A stretch of 62,520 bases of DNA, from positions 1 to 62,520 of the forward strand of contig JAFDZF010000015.1 in the NCBI GenBank assembly GCA_018267055.1, read 5' to 3'. The position numbers were made by a program, and so were the translations under genes. Source of the DNA: Bacteroidota bacterium. Its GTDB lineage: Bacteria; Bacteroidota; Bacteroidia; Flavobacteriales_F; PHOS-HE28. The notes below the pieces were generated by a model. It saw only the letters and a list, made by a program, of their open reading frames with translations, did not search any database and was not told where the DNA came from. Of this stretch, positions 25,388 to 34,290 are shown one piece after another; position 1 is the stretch's first letter; every line of letters starts with the position of its first letter.

Positions 25388-28126
25388 TTATCGCACCACG
25401 GTCACGTGGCCCAGGATGTCGTGCTTCTCGCGTGAGATGGCCTCCATCACATGCGCCTTGTAGGCGTATACGCCGGGGGGCACCTTGGAGCCGCTGGCGG
25501 TGCCGTCCCACTCCTTGTAGGGGTCCTCGGTGCCGAAGACCTCGCGGCCCCAGCGGTCGAAGACGCGCAGGTCGTAGGTCTCCAGGTCCACCACGTTGTT
25601 GAACGGCCGCCACACATCATTGATGTTGTCGCCGTTCGGGGTGAAGGAATTGGGGCCGAAGTACACGTAGCTCTGCGGGGCCAGGTGCGCGATGATGGTG
25701 TCCGGCTCGAAGATGGTCACCGCCAGGGAGAGCGCCGTGGTATCGTTCGAGTTGGGGGTATTGTGCTTGAACTCCCAGTACTTGAAGTCATAGTACATCG
25801 CCGGGTACGCGGTCACGGTGTCCACCGACTCGGGCAGCACCTCCAACGTGGTGGGGAAGGTGGTGTACAGGACCTGGTCGTAGGCGATATTGGCCGTGCC
25901 GGGCGGGTCCACCAGCAGCACCACGTCGTACTTGTACGGCGGGCGGAAGTAGGCGATCACCGTGTCGGTGCTGCTGTACAGCAGCGTCACCAATGAATCC
26001 TCGGTATCGGGCGATACGGCGTGGTGCAGCGTCTCCCAGTGGTCGAACACCCATCCGTCGGCGGCCTCGGCCTTCAGGGTGGTGTTGATGCCGCCGTAGT
26101 AGATGCCGGCGAAGGGGTAGGCATCGGGCGTGATCGAGTTGATCCGGATATCGCCGGAAAGGGGCGGCTCCACCTTGTACACCACGTCGTACGGGCCTTC
26201 CAGGTCATAGCAATCCACCAGGCCCTGCTGGATGGCGGTGCAGCGCGCGGTGATGAAGTCGCGCATCGTCTGCACGTTCCCTTCCCACTCGGCCACCGTG
26301 CCGCCCCAGCGCGCGATCTGGCCCGGCATCTCCGGGGTGATCAGCGCGATCATGCTGTCCAGCACCGCGAGCATGTGGACGCAGCCGAAGGTGGTGTTGC
26401 CCATGTCGATGTACCGGTTCACGTAGTAGTCGTGCACCGTCTGGTTCTCGTCCATCAGCTTCTGCAGGATGGGCACGTGGCCCTGGCCACCGGGGTCGGG
26501 CAATGCCTCCGCGTTGCAGGGGTCGGCCGCGGGCGTGTCGTCCGGCACGTTGGTGTAGTTGATGTAGTGCCCGAACGTGGCGTCATTGTCCCAGAGCGTA
26601 TAGCCCCACTTCTTATGCTCGCCCGCGGGATCGAGGCCACGCCACCAGGCGGTGTTCCAGTTGAGCCAGTCGGTGCATACCGTGTAGCTGTTCAGCACCA
26701 CGTAGTCCACCAGGCTCTTCCAGTTGAACTGGCCGTCCACGTAGGCGAAGGCGGCCGCGTCCCCCATGTCGTTGCCCAGGATGTAGGCGCGCAATGCGTC
26801 CCAGTCGGCCTGAGCCTGCGGGCCGCCGTATTCGCTCCAGGTGCCGCCCCAGGTCTTCAGGTATTGCAGGTCGTACTCGTCCTGGTCGTAGTATTCCTTG
26901 GTGAAGTCCGGGTCGTCGCACTTCTCCCGCATCTCGTACAGGCCCCAGTAGGCACCGTTGATGTAGAGCACGCAGGGCTCGTAGCTGCGCTCGTCCAGCC
27001 GCAGGCCGCCGCTTTGCGAGAGCGTGTGCACGTAGGCGTCGCGGATGTGCGCCCCGCCGGTCTCCGCCGGGTAGTTGTCGTTCGCCGCCGCCTTCAGGAT
27101 CAGGCGCTGGTACTGGTCGCGGTCCGATGAATGGAAGATGGGGTAGTGCAGCGCATCGTTGTAGCCCGTCTGGTCGCGCGTGATGTAGTCCACGCCCCGC
27201 TGGTCATAGAACCAGGAGTCATTGCCATGCTCGTTGAACTCGCCGGTGGCCTCGTCGCGCAGCTGCTGGTCGGGACCGAAGTACTCGATGGAGCCGAAGG
27301 GCTCGATCGGGTTGCCGCCGAAGAGGTCGCCCAGCTGGTCGCCGGCGATGCTCAGCACCGCCGTGGTGTGCGTCCCGTTGATGAAGTAGGTATTGGTCTC
27401 GATGAAGCTCGGCGGCACGCCCGGCGTGGCGCTGAAGCAGGCCGCACGCACCACGGCGGTCACGCTCACGTTGACCGGCCCCGCATAAGCGGTGGAGGTG
27501 GCCGTGGGCTCGGAGCCGTCCAGCGTATAGCGGATGGTGAGGCTGGCATCGGGGGCGGTCATCGTCACCGCGGTGGCGCCGCCGTAGAAGCCGGCGGCGG
27601 GCGAGAGCTGCGGCCGTCCGGCATAGTCCGGGCCGGCCCCCGTGTTGGTGGCGCCGGGCGTGGGCGTCAGGAAGAGCGACCAGGTGGCGGCCCCGTCCGT
27701 GGTGCGGCCCCGGCTGTCCTCCAGCTTCGTGCGCGGCGAGAGCGCCACGTCGTCCACGATGGTCCCGCTCGGGTCGGCCAGCACCACGTGGTCGCCGTCG
27801 CTCTGGTTGAGCTTGAAGCTCGTGTGGTAGGTGCCGCCCGCCACCGTATTGCGCTTGCTGCAGAAGAACACCTGCAGGCCGTTCGCGGGGATCACCGTGC
27901 CCAGCGGGATGGGCCACTTCATGGGGTTGGACACCTTGTTGCTCAGGTACCAGCCGCCCACGTCCACCGCGGCCCCCGTGGTGTTGTAGAGCTCCACCCA
28001 GTCCTCGAACTCGCCCAGGTCGTCCGGGTAGCTGCTCAGGTTCGAGGCGCATACCTCGTTCACGACCACTTGCGCGGATACCGGCAGCGCCCCCAGGGCC
28101 GCCGCGAAGAGCAGGATCTTGTTCAT
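25388..28126 (-). CDS. T9SS-exported CotH-family protein with lamin-tail and chitobiase-C domains
   Basis: A 912-residue secreted multidomain protein. In order: signal peptide (1-18); lamin-tail-like domain (about 20-130; VNEVCASN, EDWVELYNT); chitobiase C-terminal-type Ig fold (about 175-245; RYTLDGSEP); a CotH kinase-like domain (about 250-600; QLRDEATGEFN, GLYEMREKCDDPDF, KKWGYTLWDNDATFG); repeated stand-alone strands; and a gliding-motility/type B C-terminal sorting domain (about 820-912; NSFTPNGDNINDVWRP, DRWGREVF, PPGVYAYK). CotH proteins are atypical kinases of spore-coat or surface proteins. T9SS would place it at the cell surface or outside. Confidence 0.88.
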   Translation of the reverse strand: MNKILLFAAALGALPVSAQVVVNEVCASNLSSYPDDLGEFEDWVELYNTTGAAVDVGGWYLSNKVSNPMKWPIPLGTVIPANGLQVFFCSKRNTVAGGTYHTSFKLNQSDGDHVVLADPSGTIVDDVALSPRTKLEDSRGRTTDGAATWSLFLTPTPGATNTGAGPDYAGRPQLSPAAGFYGGATAVTMTAPDASLTIRYTLDGSEPTATSTAYAGPVNVSVTAVVRAACFSATPGVPPSFIETNTYFINGTHTTAVLSIAGDQLGDLFGGNPIEPFGSIEYFGPDQQLRDEATGEFNEHGNDSWFYDQRGVDYITRDQTGYNDALHYPIFHSSDRDQYQRLILKAAANDNYPAETGGAHIRDAYVHTLSQSGGLRLDERSYEPCVLYINGAYWGLYEMREKCDDPDFTKEYYDQDEYDLQYLKTWGGTWSEYGGPQAQADWDALRAYILGNDMGDAAAFAYVDGQFNWKSLVDYVVLNSYTVCTDWLNWNTAWWRGLDPAGEHKKWGYTLWDNDATFGHYINYTNVPDDTPAADPCNAEALPDPGGQGHVPILQKLMDENQTVHDYYVNRYIDMGNTTFGCVHMLAVLDSMIALITPEMPGQIARWGGTVAEWEGNVQTMRDFITARCTAIQQGLVDCYDLEGPYDVVYKVEPPLSGDIRINSITPDAYPFAGIYYGGINTTLKAEAADGWVFDHWETLHHAVSPDTEDSLVTLLYSSTDTVIAYFRPPYKYDVVLLVDPPGTANIAYDQVLYTTFPTTLEVLPESVDTVTAYPAMYYDFKYWEFKHNTPNSNDTTALSLAVTIFEPDTIIAHLAPQSYVYFGPNSFTPNGDNINDVWRPFNNVVDLETYDLRVFDRWGREVFGTEDPYKEWDGTASGSKVPPGVYAYKAHVMEAISREKHDILGHVTVVR

Positions 28127-28310
28127 GGACCGATAAGCCGATAAAATGGATACGTCGCCACAGGCAAGTTAAGGGAACGTTACGACCATTAACCGGCTGG
28201 GCCACAACAGATCCCCGCTACTCTTGACACCTTGGCATGCCCCGGTCATGAGGATGACGTGATCCGTGCGTGAAATGATGCCCGGTCCGTTCCCCGGGGA
28301 TGCCCCAATG

Positions 28311-28347
28311 GGAAGGGCCCGCCCCGCAGCGCGGAACGGGCCCTTCC
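28311..28347 (-). terminator. probable terminator after the S9 peptidase
   Basis: An 11-bp perfect inverted repeat (GGAAGGGCCCG / CGGGCCCTTCC) with a 15-base loop lies 16 bp past the stop of the minus-strand peptidase. The following T content is low. The gap 28127-28363 otherwise holds the CotH promoter region, and I see no gene in it. Confidence 0.55.
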
Positions 28348-28363
28348 TTCGGGGAAGAAGGTC

Positions 28364-30340
28364 CTAGCTTCCCTTCTTCGTGCTGTCCGGTGCGGCCGCC
28401 GTGGCCTTGTAGCCGCTGCCGATGTGCTGGTCCAGGAACTTCTCCATGGCGCCATAGAAATCGAAGCGGTTCTCCTCGTTGTGGAAGCCGTGGCCCTCGT
28501 TGTTCTTCACCATGTACTCCACCTCCACGCCGCGCTTCTTCAGGGCCTCCACCATCTGGTCGCTCTCGGCCTTGTTCACGCGCGGGTCGTTGGCGCCCTG
28601 GGCGATGAACAGGGGGCACTTGATGCGGTCGGCGTGGAACACCGGTGAGGCTTCGGCCATCAGCAGGCTGTCCTTCGCGGGGTCGCCCACCATCTCGTGC
28701 ATCTGGTCCATGAAGGGCTTCCAGTAGGCCGGCACCGTGTTCATGAAGGTGAACAGGTTGCTCACGCCCACGTAGTCCACGCCGCAGGCGTAGAGGTCCG
28801 GGGTGAAGGTGATGCCCGCCAGCGTGGCATAGCCGCCGTAGCTGCCGCCATAGATGGCCACGCGCTTGGGATCGGCCGTGCCTTCCTTGATCATCCACTG
28901 CACGCCCTCGGTCAGGTCGTCCTGCATCTTCTTGCCCCATTGCTTGAAGCTGGACTCCCAGTATTTGCGGCCGTAGCCGGTGGAGCCGCGGTAGTTCAGC
29001 TGCAGCACGGCATAGCCGCGGTTGGCCAGGAACTGGGCCTCGGGGTCGTACCCCCAGATGTCACGCGCCCAGGGGCCGCCATGCACCAGCAGCACCGCAG
29101 GAAGGGCCTTCGCTTCCCGGCCTTTGGGCAGGGTCAGGTAGCCGTTCACCGTCAGGCCGTCGCTGGTCTTGTAGGAGATGGGCTTCATCTCGGCCAGGTT
29201 CTTCTCGTCCAGCCAGGGGTACAGCGTGGCCATCTCGTTCAGCTTGTCGGCCGCCTCGTCGTAGAAGTAGTACTTGCCCGGCATGCGGTCGTTGCCCACC
29301 CACACCATGAACTTGTCCTCGTTGTCGTTCTCGCCATAGGTGAACACCTCGTAGCCGGGGAACTTGGCCTTGAGCTTCTCCGAGCGGGCCTTGGTGGCGT
29401 CGTCCAGGAACACCTGCTCGGTCTTCCAGCCGGTGTAGCTCACCTCGGTCAGCACCTTCCGCTTGCGGCTGTAGTCCAGGCCGTCCACGTCGTAGTCGGG
29501 GTTCGCGTACAGCTCCTTCACCTCCTTGTTGCCGGCGATGTCGTACTCCACGATCGCGGACTTGTCGCGCCCGTTCAGGTTGCTCGCGACGTAGATGTTC
29601 TTGTTGTCGAAGGTGAAGAACAGCGGGGAGAAGCTGTCCTTGTAGCCCACCTTCATGAACTGCTTGAAGGGCTCCTTCTCGCTGGCGCGGTAGAAGAGCA
29701 GCTGGTCGGTGCCGTCGGTCTTCGTGGCGATGCGGATCACGCCCGCGTGGTCGGTGATCCAGCCCTCGAAGTTCTCCTTGCTGTTGTCGTACAGCGGCTT
29801 GGTCACGCCGGTCTCGATGTTCACCAGGTAGGGGTCGAACACCTCCGGGTTGCGCTTGTTCATCTGGACGATCACGCTCTTCTCCATGCCCGGCACGTCG
29901 TGCAGGTCGTCCATCACGCCGGCGCGCACGCCCTTCTGCGGCGTCAGGGCCTTCACGTCCTTGCCGTCCTTGCTCGCGCTGAACACGATGAAGTTCTCAT
30001 CGCCGTTGATGTCGCGCCCGTACAGCAGGCGGTCGCCCTTCCAGAAGTAGCCGCCCACGTCGCGGATGGTGTCGGCGGTCACCTGCGTGGCCGTGGTGTC
30101 GCCCGCCTTCATCACGAAGATGTTCATGCGGTTCTTCCACGGGGCCTTGTAGCTGATGTACTGCCCGTCGGGGCTGATGCGGAACGAGGCCTTCTCCGGG
30201 TTCTTGAAGAAGTCCTTCATCGGGATGGTCGGCGGAGGCGGCTCCAGCTTCGCCGTCTCCGTCTTCGGCTCCGGCGCTCCGCAGGAGGCCAGGAACAGGA
30301 CGCCCGCCGTCAACGGCAAGGCTCGCGTGAGGGTGTGCAT
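28364..30340 (-). CDS. S9 prolyl-oligopeptidase-family lipoprotein peptidase
   Basis: A 658-residue serine peptidase anchored as a lipoprotein (signal ending LFLASC, Cys20). The N-terminal propeller (about 45-390) contains FRISPDGQYISY and similar blades. The hydrolase domain shows Ser500 in GGSYGGYA, Asp585 in GANDPRV and His617 in NEGHGFH. It differs from the DPP-IV-type paralogue at 16961 by lacking the GWSYGG and DDNVHF forms, so it is nearer acylaminoacyl/oligopeptidases. Probably degrades peptides in the periplasm or at the outer membrane. It has its own terminator and a CATCTTTG promoter-like box at 30363-30370. Confidence 0.93.
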   Translation of the reverse strand: MHTLTRALPLTAGVLFLASCGAPEPKTETAKLEPPPPTIPMKDFFKNPEKASFRISPDGQYISYKAPWKNRMNIFVMKAGDTTATQVTADTIRDVGGYFWKGDRLLYGRDINGDENFIVFSASKDGKDVKALTPQKGVRAGVMDDLHDVPGMEKSVIVQMNKRNPEVFDPYLVNIETGVTKPLYDNSKENFEGWITDHAGVIRIATKTDGTDQLLFYRASEKEPFKQFMKVGYKDSFSPLFFTFDNKNIYVASNLNGRDKSAIVEYDIAGNKEVKELYANPDYDVDGLDYSRKRKVLTEVSYTGWKTEQVFLDDATKARSEKLKAKFPGYEVFTYGENDNEDKFMVWVGNDRMPGKYYFYDEAADKLNEMATLYPWLDEKNLAEMKPISYKTSDGLTVNGYLTLPKGREAKALPAVLLVHGGPWARDIWGYDPEAQFLANRGYAVLQLNYRGSTGYGRKYWESSFKQWGKKMQDDLTEGVQWMIKEGTADPKRVAIYGGSYGGYATLAGITFTPDLYACGVDYVGVSNLFTFMNTVPAYWKPFMDQMHEMVGDPAKDSLLMAEASPVFHADRIKCPLFIAQGANDPRVNKAESDQMVEALKKRGVEVEYMVKNNEGHGFHNEENRFDFYGAMEKFLDQHIGSGYKATAAAPDSTKKGS

Positions 30341-30404
30341 GGGGATGGAAAGGGTTGAGGGACAAAGATGGACAATGCCGCTTCCCCGTCCGTCACAGAA
30401 CGGG

Positions 30405-31811
30405 TCATCGGTGGAATCGCAACAGCCGCACCTTGCGGTCGGCCTCCACCTCGTCCACGAACGACCAGCGCGACCGGACCGTTCGCTCGGTGCGGCCTTC
30501 AGGGTCGGTCAGGCCCGCCCAGGCGTCCACCAGCACCACCGTGTCCCAGGCGGGATCGGGCTGGAGCTGGTCCGGTGAGGCCAGGGGGAACACGTCGCGC
30601 GCGCGAAGCAGCTGGTCGATCGGGGTCCGTTCGCGGAAGAGCCGCCGGTCCAGGTACCAGGCGTAGGTGATGCCGTACCACCCGGGCTGGACGATCACGG
30701 CCGTGCGGCCCCGGCGCCAGGCTTCCACCTGCCGCACCACGCCGCCGGGGTCGGTGGAAGGGGGGCGCCACGGGGCGAAAGAGGCCGCCATGCCCGCCAC
30801 CGCCGCACCGGCCAGGAGGCGTCGCCCCTTCGCCTGTGGCAACAGGCCCGCCACGGCCTGGGCCACCAGCAGGTACCAGCCGATGGAGGCGAACAGCAGG
30901 TAGCGGTCCAGGTACACCGGCACCGCGAACGAGACCAGGAACATCCCCACCAGCGGCACCCCGCACCAGAGCAGGGCCATCCGCATGGGTCCAGGGCCCG
31001 TCGGACCGGCGGGCCGCCGCATGAGCGCCAGCACCACCACCGCGAGGAAGCACACGGCCACCACGGGCGCGTTGCTCCAGCGCATCAGCATGTTGTACGG
31101 CTCTTCCCAGCCGGGCGCCTCCAGCCAGGTGCCGTGCACGATGGAGCTGCTGGCGCGGCCGAACAGCACCGCGGCATAGGGGACGTGGGTGAGCGCGGTG
31201 AGCGCGACGGCCCGGCCCAAGGCCCGCCGGGCCGGGCGCAGTCCGGGGACCAGCACCACGAACAGTACCTGCAGCCCCACCATCAGCCAGCCGAAGAAGT
31301 GCGTCCAGGTGAGCAGCAGCTCCGCTACGGCCAGCCAGGCCCAGGCGGACGGCCGCCTGCCCGGCTCCGCTGCGCGCACCAGCAGCCAGGTGCTCCACAC
31401 GCAGGCGAGCACCAGCAGGGCATAGGCGCGCACTTCGTGCGCGAAGGCGTAATGGTGCTGGCTGAGGGTGAAGAGCAGGCCGGCGGTCACGGCCGTCGTT
31501 CGTCCGCCGCGGCGGGCAAGCAGGTACAGCGGCCATACGGTGAGCACGCTGAACAGGGCCGAAGGCACCCGCAGCCAGGCCTCGTCCAGCGGCACGCATG
31601 TGCTCCAGGCATGCATCAGCAGGAAGTACAGCGGCGGGTTGTTCTCCGTCCGCAGCATGGCGAACAGCTCGCCCAGGGGTCGCTGCGCCCAGTACACGGT
31701 GAACGGTTCGTCCCCGCTGAGCCCGTGCGCGCCGAGCCCCGTGAATTTCAGAAGGGCACCGAGCACCAGCAGCCCCGCCACGCATCCCCGATCGATCCCC
31801 CGCTCACCCAC
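30405..31811 (-). CDS. GT39/GT83-type membrane glycosyltransferase
   Basis: A 468-residue polytopic protein with about 10-12 helices. The first extracytoplasmic loop has Asp34-Glu35 in LSGDEPFTVY, the metal/catalytic acidic pair of PMT/ArnT-type (GT-C) enzymes, and NNPPLYFLLMHAW follows as in this family. It would transfer a sugar from a polyprenyl-phosphate donor on the periplasmic side. It starts at GTG 31811, 12 bp after the GNAT gene. A second GT-C protein is encoded at 43454. Confidence 0.85.
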   Translation of the reverse strand: MGERGIDRGCVAGLLVLGALLKFTGLGAHGLSGDEPFTVYWAQRPLGELFAMLRTENNPPLYFLLMHAWSTCVPLDEAWLRVPSALFSVLTVWPLYLLARRGGRTTAVTAGLLFTLSQHHYAFAHEVRAYALLVLACVWSTWLLVRAAEPGRRPSAWAWLAVAELLLTWTHFFGWLMVGLQVLFVVLVPGLRPARRALGRAVALTALTHVPYAAVLFGRASSSIVHGTWLEAPGWEEPYNMLMRWSNAPVVAVCFLAVVVLALMRRPAGPTGPGPMRMALLWCGVPLVGMFLVSFAVPVYLDRYLLFASIGWYLLVAQAVAGLLPQAKGRRLLAGAAVAGMAASFAPWRPPSTDPGGVVRQVEAWRRGRTAVIVQPGWYGITYAWYLDRRLFRERTPIDQLLRARDVFPLASPDQLQPDPAWDTVVLVDAWAGLTDPEGRTERTVRSRWSFVDEVEADRKVRLLRFHR

Positions 31812-31823
31812 GTGGACCAGGGC

Positions 31824-32258
31824 CTAGGGACGGACGTGCATGAGGTAGTGCGGGCCCACGCCCGCGATGTCGAACGCCTCCCCGTGGGTGTGGAACCCCA
31901 GCTTCTGATAGAAGGGCGCGGCGCCTATGCGGGCATTGCACCACAGCAGGTCCGCCTGCTGCGCATGCAGGTGCTCCAGGGCGAAGCGCACCAGGCGGCG
32001 GCCCACGCCCTGCCCCTGGAAGTCGGGATGGGTGGCCATGCCGCGCAGGCGGTACTGTTTCCAGCCCAGGAGCTGCTCGGAGCGCTCGCGGTAGAAGGAG
32101 GCCACGCCGATGAGGTGCTCCCCGATGAACGCGCCCAGATGGAAGCTGTCGGGGTTGCGGTCGTTTGGGAAATCCACTTCCTCGATGGGCTGGTGCGGGC
32201 GCAGCACGCGGTGGCGCAGCGCGTGCGTGTCGGAAGCCTTGATGAAGCGGATGCGCAT
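31824..32258 (-). CDS. GNAT-family N-acetyltransferase
   Basis: A 144-residue cytoplasmic acetyltransferase. The acetyl-CoA-binding motif is visible as MATHPDFQGQGVGRRLV (Q/RxxGxG/A type) near residues 78-95, preceded by the beta4 strand LIGVASFYRE. C-terminal FYQKLGFHTHGEAFDI is the usual GNAT end. The substrate is unknown. It begins at ATG 32258, 37 bp after the membrane protein gene and probably co-transcribed with the glycosyltransferase downstream. Confidence 0.88.
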   Translation of the reverse strand: MRIRFIKASDTHALRHRVLRPHQPIEEVDFPNDRNPDSFHLGAFIGEHLIGVASFYRERSEQLLGWKQYRLRGMATHPDFQGQGVGRRLVRFALEHLHAQQADLLWCNARIGAAPFYQKLGFHTHGEAFDIAGVGPHYLMHVRP

Positions 32259-32295
32259 GAGGGCCTCGGCAAGTTAGCGCCAGGGGACGGGGTCC

Positions 32296-33006
32296 TCAAT
32301 GGAGGCCGCCGTGCAGCTCGCGCTCCAGCAGGGCCGCCGCCTCGCTTGCCGTACGCAGGCGCTCCAGTTCGCGGGGCGGGCAGATGCCGTTCTCCTCGGC
32401 CAGCACGTCCTGCCGCCCGTCCGTGCGGGTCAGCTCCAGGCGCAGCCGGCCGTCGCAGCCGTTCCGGCAGGGGGTGCGGACCGCTTCCAGCCGTTGGATG
32501 CCGGTGCGGGGCACGGTGTCCACCTGCAGGGTGAACGGCAGGGGCAGGTCGCCGATCACCGCCCGGCGGTGGGCCAGCAACAGGCCCCGGTCCGTCACCG
32601 TGGCCTGTCGCACGGGCATGAACAGCGCCGCATACAGCGACCAGCCGAGGAGGGCCACCAGGGCGATCCGCGCCATCCGCACCGCTGCGCGGCCAGGCCG
32701 GCCACGGAACGCACGGGCCACCAGCGCGGCCACCCCGCCGAGCAGGAGGGAGAGGCCGATGGACAGCACCACGGCGAGCGCGATCCGCTCCGTACGGCCC
32801 GTGGCCGTGCCCACCACCGTGATGTCCTGGCCGAGCAGGTAGCCTTGGCGGAAGGGGGCCAACACCACGGCTTCGTCCTTCGGCAGGGCGGAGGTCCCGA
32901 AGGCGTCGAAGCCCAGCGCCAGCCCTTTCAGGACCAGCACCGCGACCACCCCGCCGATGAGGTAGTGGAACGCGCTCCGCTCATTGTCGTCGAGCGTCCA
33001 CCTCAT
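32296..33006 (-). CDS. hypothetical membrane protein (236 aa)
   Basis: I do not recognise this protein. It has three predicted membrane helices: about 14-33 (YLIGGVVAVLVLKGLALGF), 75-98 (IALAVVLSIGLSLLLGGVAALVA) and 110-130. The C-terminal 100 residues are soluble with a strand pattern and two Cys close together (TPCRNGCDG), perhaps a small exported domain. It lies 19 bp after the M42 peptidase gene and 37 bp before the GNAT gene on the same strand, so it may be part of that run. Confidence 0.65.
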   Translation of the reverse strand: MRWTLDDNERSAFHYLIGGVVAVLVLKGLALGFDAFGTSALPKDEAVVLAPFRQGYLLGQDITVVGTATGRTERIALAVVLSIGLSLLLGGVAALVARAFRGRPGRAAVRMARIALVALLGWSLYAALFMPVRQATVTDRGLLLAHRRAVIGDLPLPFTLQVDTVPRTGIQRLEAVRTPCRNGCDGRLRLELTRTDGRQDVLAEENGICPPRELERLRTASEAAALLERELHGGLH

Positions 33007-33025
33007 CCGGCGCAGCCCATGGCGG

Positions 33026-34156
33026 TCATTTCAGGTAGCGCATGTCGTCGCCGCCCTTGAGGCTGCGGAGCGAGGCGTGGATCAGCCTGATCACGTTCTC
33101 CACGTCGGTGCGGTGGACGCTCTCCACCGTGGTGTGCATGTAGCGCAGCGGCAGGCTGATCAGCGCGCTGGGCACGCCGGCCGACCCGTAGGCGAAGGCG
33201 TCGGTGTCCGTGCCCGTGGCGCGGCTGGCCGCGAGGCGCTGGAAGGGGATGCCTTCGCGCTGGGCCGCGGCCACCACCACCTTCAGCAGGTTGTTGTGCA
33301 CGGCGGGCGCATAGCTCAGCACCGGGCCGCTCCCGCAGGCGATGTCGCCGTTCTGCACCTTGCTCATCATCGGCGTCTGGGTGTCGTGCGTCACGTCGGT
33401 CACCAACGCCAGGTCCGGCTTGATGCGCTCCACGATCATCTCCGCGCCGCGCAGGCCCACTTCCTCCTGCACGCTGTTGGTGATGTACAGGCCGAAGGGC
33501 AGCCGCGTGCGGTCCTCCTTCAGCAGCCGCGCCACCTCCGCGATCATGAAGCCGCCCATGCGGTTGTCCAGCGCCCGGCCCACGAAGTGGTTCCCGTTGA
33601 GCACCATGAATTCGTCCTCATAGGTGATCACGCAGCCCACGTGCACGCCCAGCTCCTCCACCTCCTCCTTGGTGCTGCAGCCGCAGTCCAGGAAGATGTT
33701 GTCCAGCGATGGCACCGGATCGTTCTTGCCCGTGCGCACGTGGATGGCCGGCCAGCCGAAGATGGCCTTCACCACACCCTTGTCGGTGTGGATGTTCACC
33801 CGCTTGCTGGGGGCGATGATGTGGTCGCTGCCGCCATTGCGGCGCACGTAGATGAACCCGTCCTTGGTGATGTAGTGCACGAACCAGCTGATCTCGTCCG
33901 CGTGCGCCTCGATCACCACCTTGTACTTCGCGCCGGGATTGATCACGCCCACGGCCGTGCCGTAGTTGTCCACGAAGTGCGTGTCGATGTAGGGCTTCAG
34001 GTAGTCCAGCCAGATGCGCTGGCCGCTGCTCTCGAAGCCCGTGGGGCTGGCGTTGTTCAGGTAGCGCTCCATGAATTCCAGGGAGCGCGGGGTGAGGATG
34101 TTCTGCGCCTTGGCGGCCTTGCCGCCCTTCCGGTCCGACGTCTTCTTTTTCGCCAT
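33026..34156 (-). CDS. M42-family metallo-aminopeptidase
   Basis: A 376-residue cytoplasmic co-catalytic metal aminopeptidase (glutamyl aminopeptidase/endoglucanase M type). Metal and catalytic residues fit the family: His85-x-Asp87 in IEAHADEIS, Asp in GRALDNRMGG, the Glu pair in SVQEEVGLRG, Asp in LVTDVTHDT and the final His in YMHTTVESVH. It forms tetrahedral dodecamers in known members. The first 15 residues are a Lys-rich extension. A perfect TACTTTTG box lies 47 bp upstream. Fits a peptide-using lifestyle with the POT and S9 genes. Confidence 0.95.
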   Translation of the reverse strand: MAKKKTSDRKGGKAAKAQNILTPRSLEFMERYLNNASPTGFESSGQRIWLDYLKPYIDTHFVDNYGTAVGVINPGAKYKVVIEAHADEISWFVHYITKDGFIYVRRNGGSDHIIAPSKRVNIHTDKGVVKAIFGWPAIHVRTGKNDPVPSLDNIFLDCGCSTKEEVEELGVHVGCVITYEDEFMVLNGNHFVGRALDNRMGGFMIAEVARLLKEDRTRLPFGLYITNSVQEEVGLRGAEMIVERIKPDLALVTDVTHDTQTPMMSKVQNGDIACGSGPVLSYAPAVHNNLLKVVVAAAQREGIPFQRLAASRATGTDTDAFAYGSAGVPSALISLPLRYMHTTVESVHRTDVENVIRLIHASLRSLKGGDDMRYLK

Positions 34157-34203
34157 GTGCTGGGACCGCCCCGGGGTTCATCACCGGGTGCGGTGACAGG
34201 CGC

Positions 34204-34211
34204 CAAAAGTA
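34204..34211 (-). promoter_or_regulatory. -7 promoter box TACTTTTG for the M42 gene
   Basis: Perfect TAnnTTTG on the minus strand, 47 bp before ATG 34156, in the divergent gap to the OmpA-family gene. Confidence 0.6.
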
Positions 34212-34290
34212 CCGGCCCCCTTCCCGCGCGAACCTCCGTGCGGCGTTCGCGTATGAACAGATGCCGTGCAAAAACCACGGCCGTGCCTCC

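Noticed and set aside
28127-28363. Possible small gene between the CotH and S9 genes
   Set aside because: Only short frames; the gap is explained by a promoter region and a hairpin.
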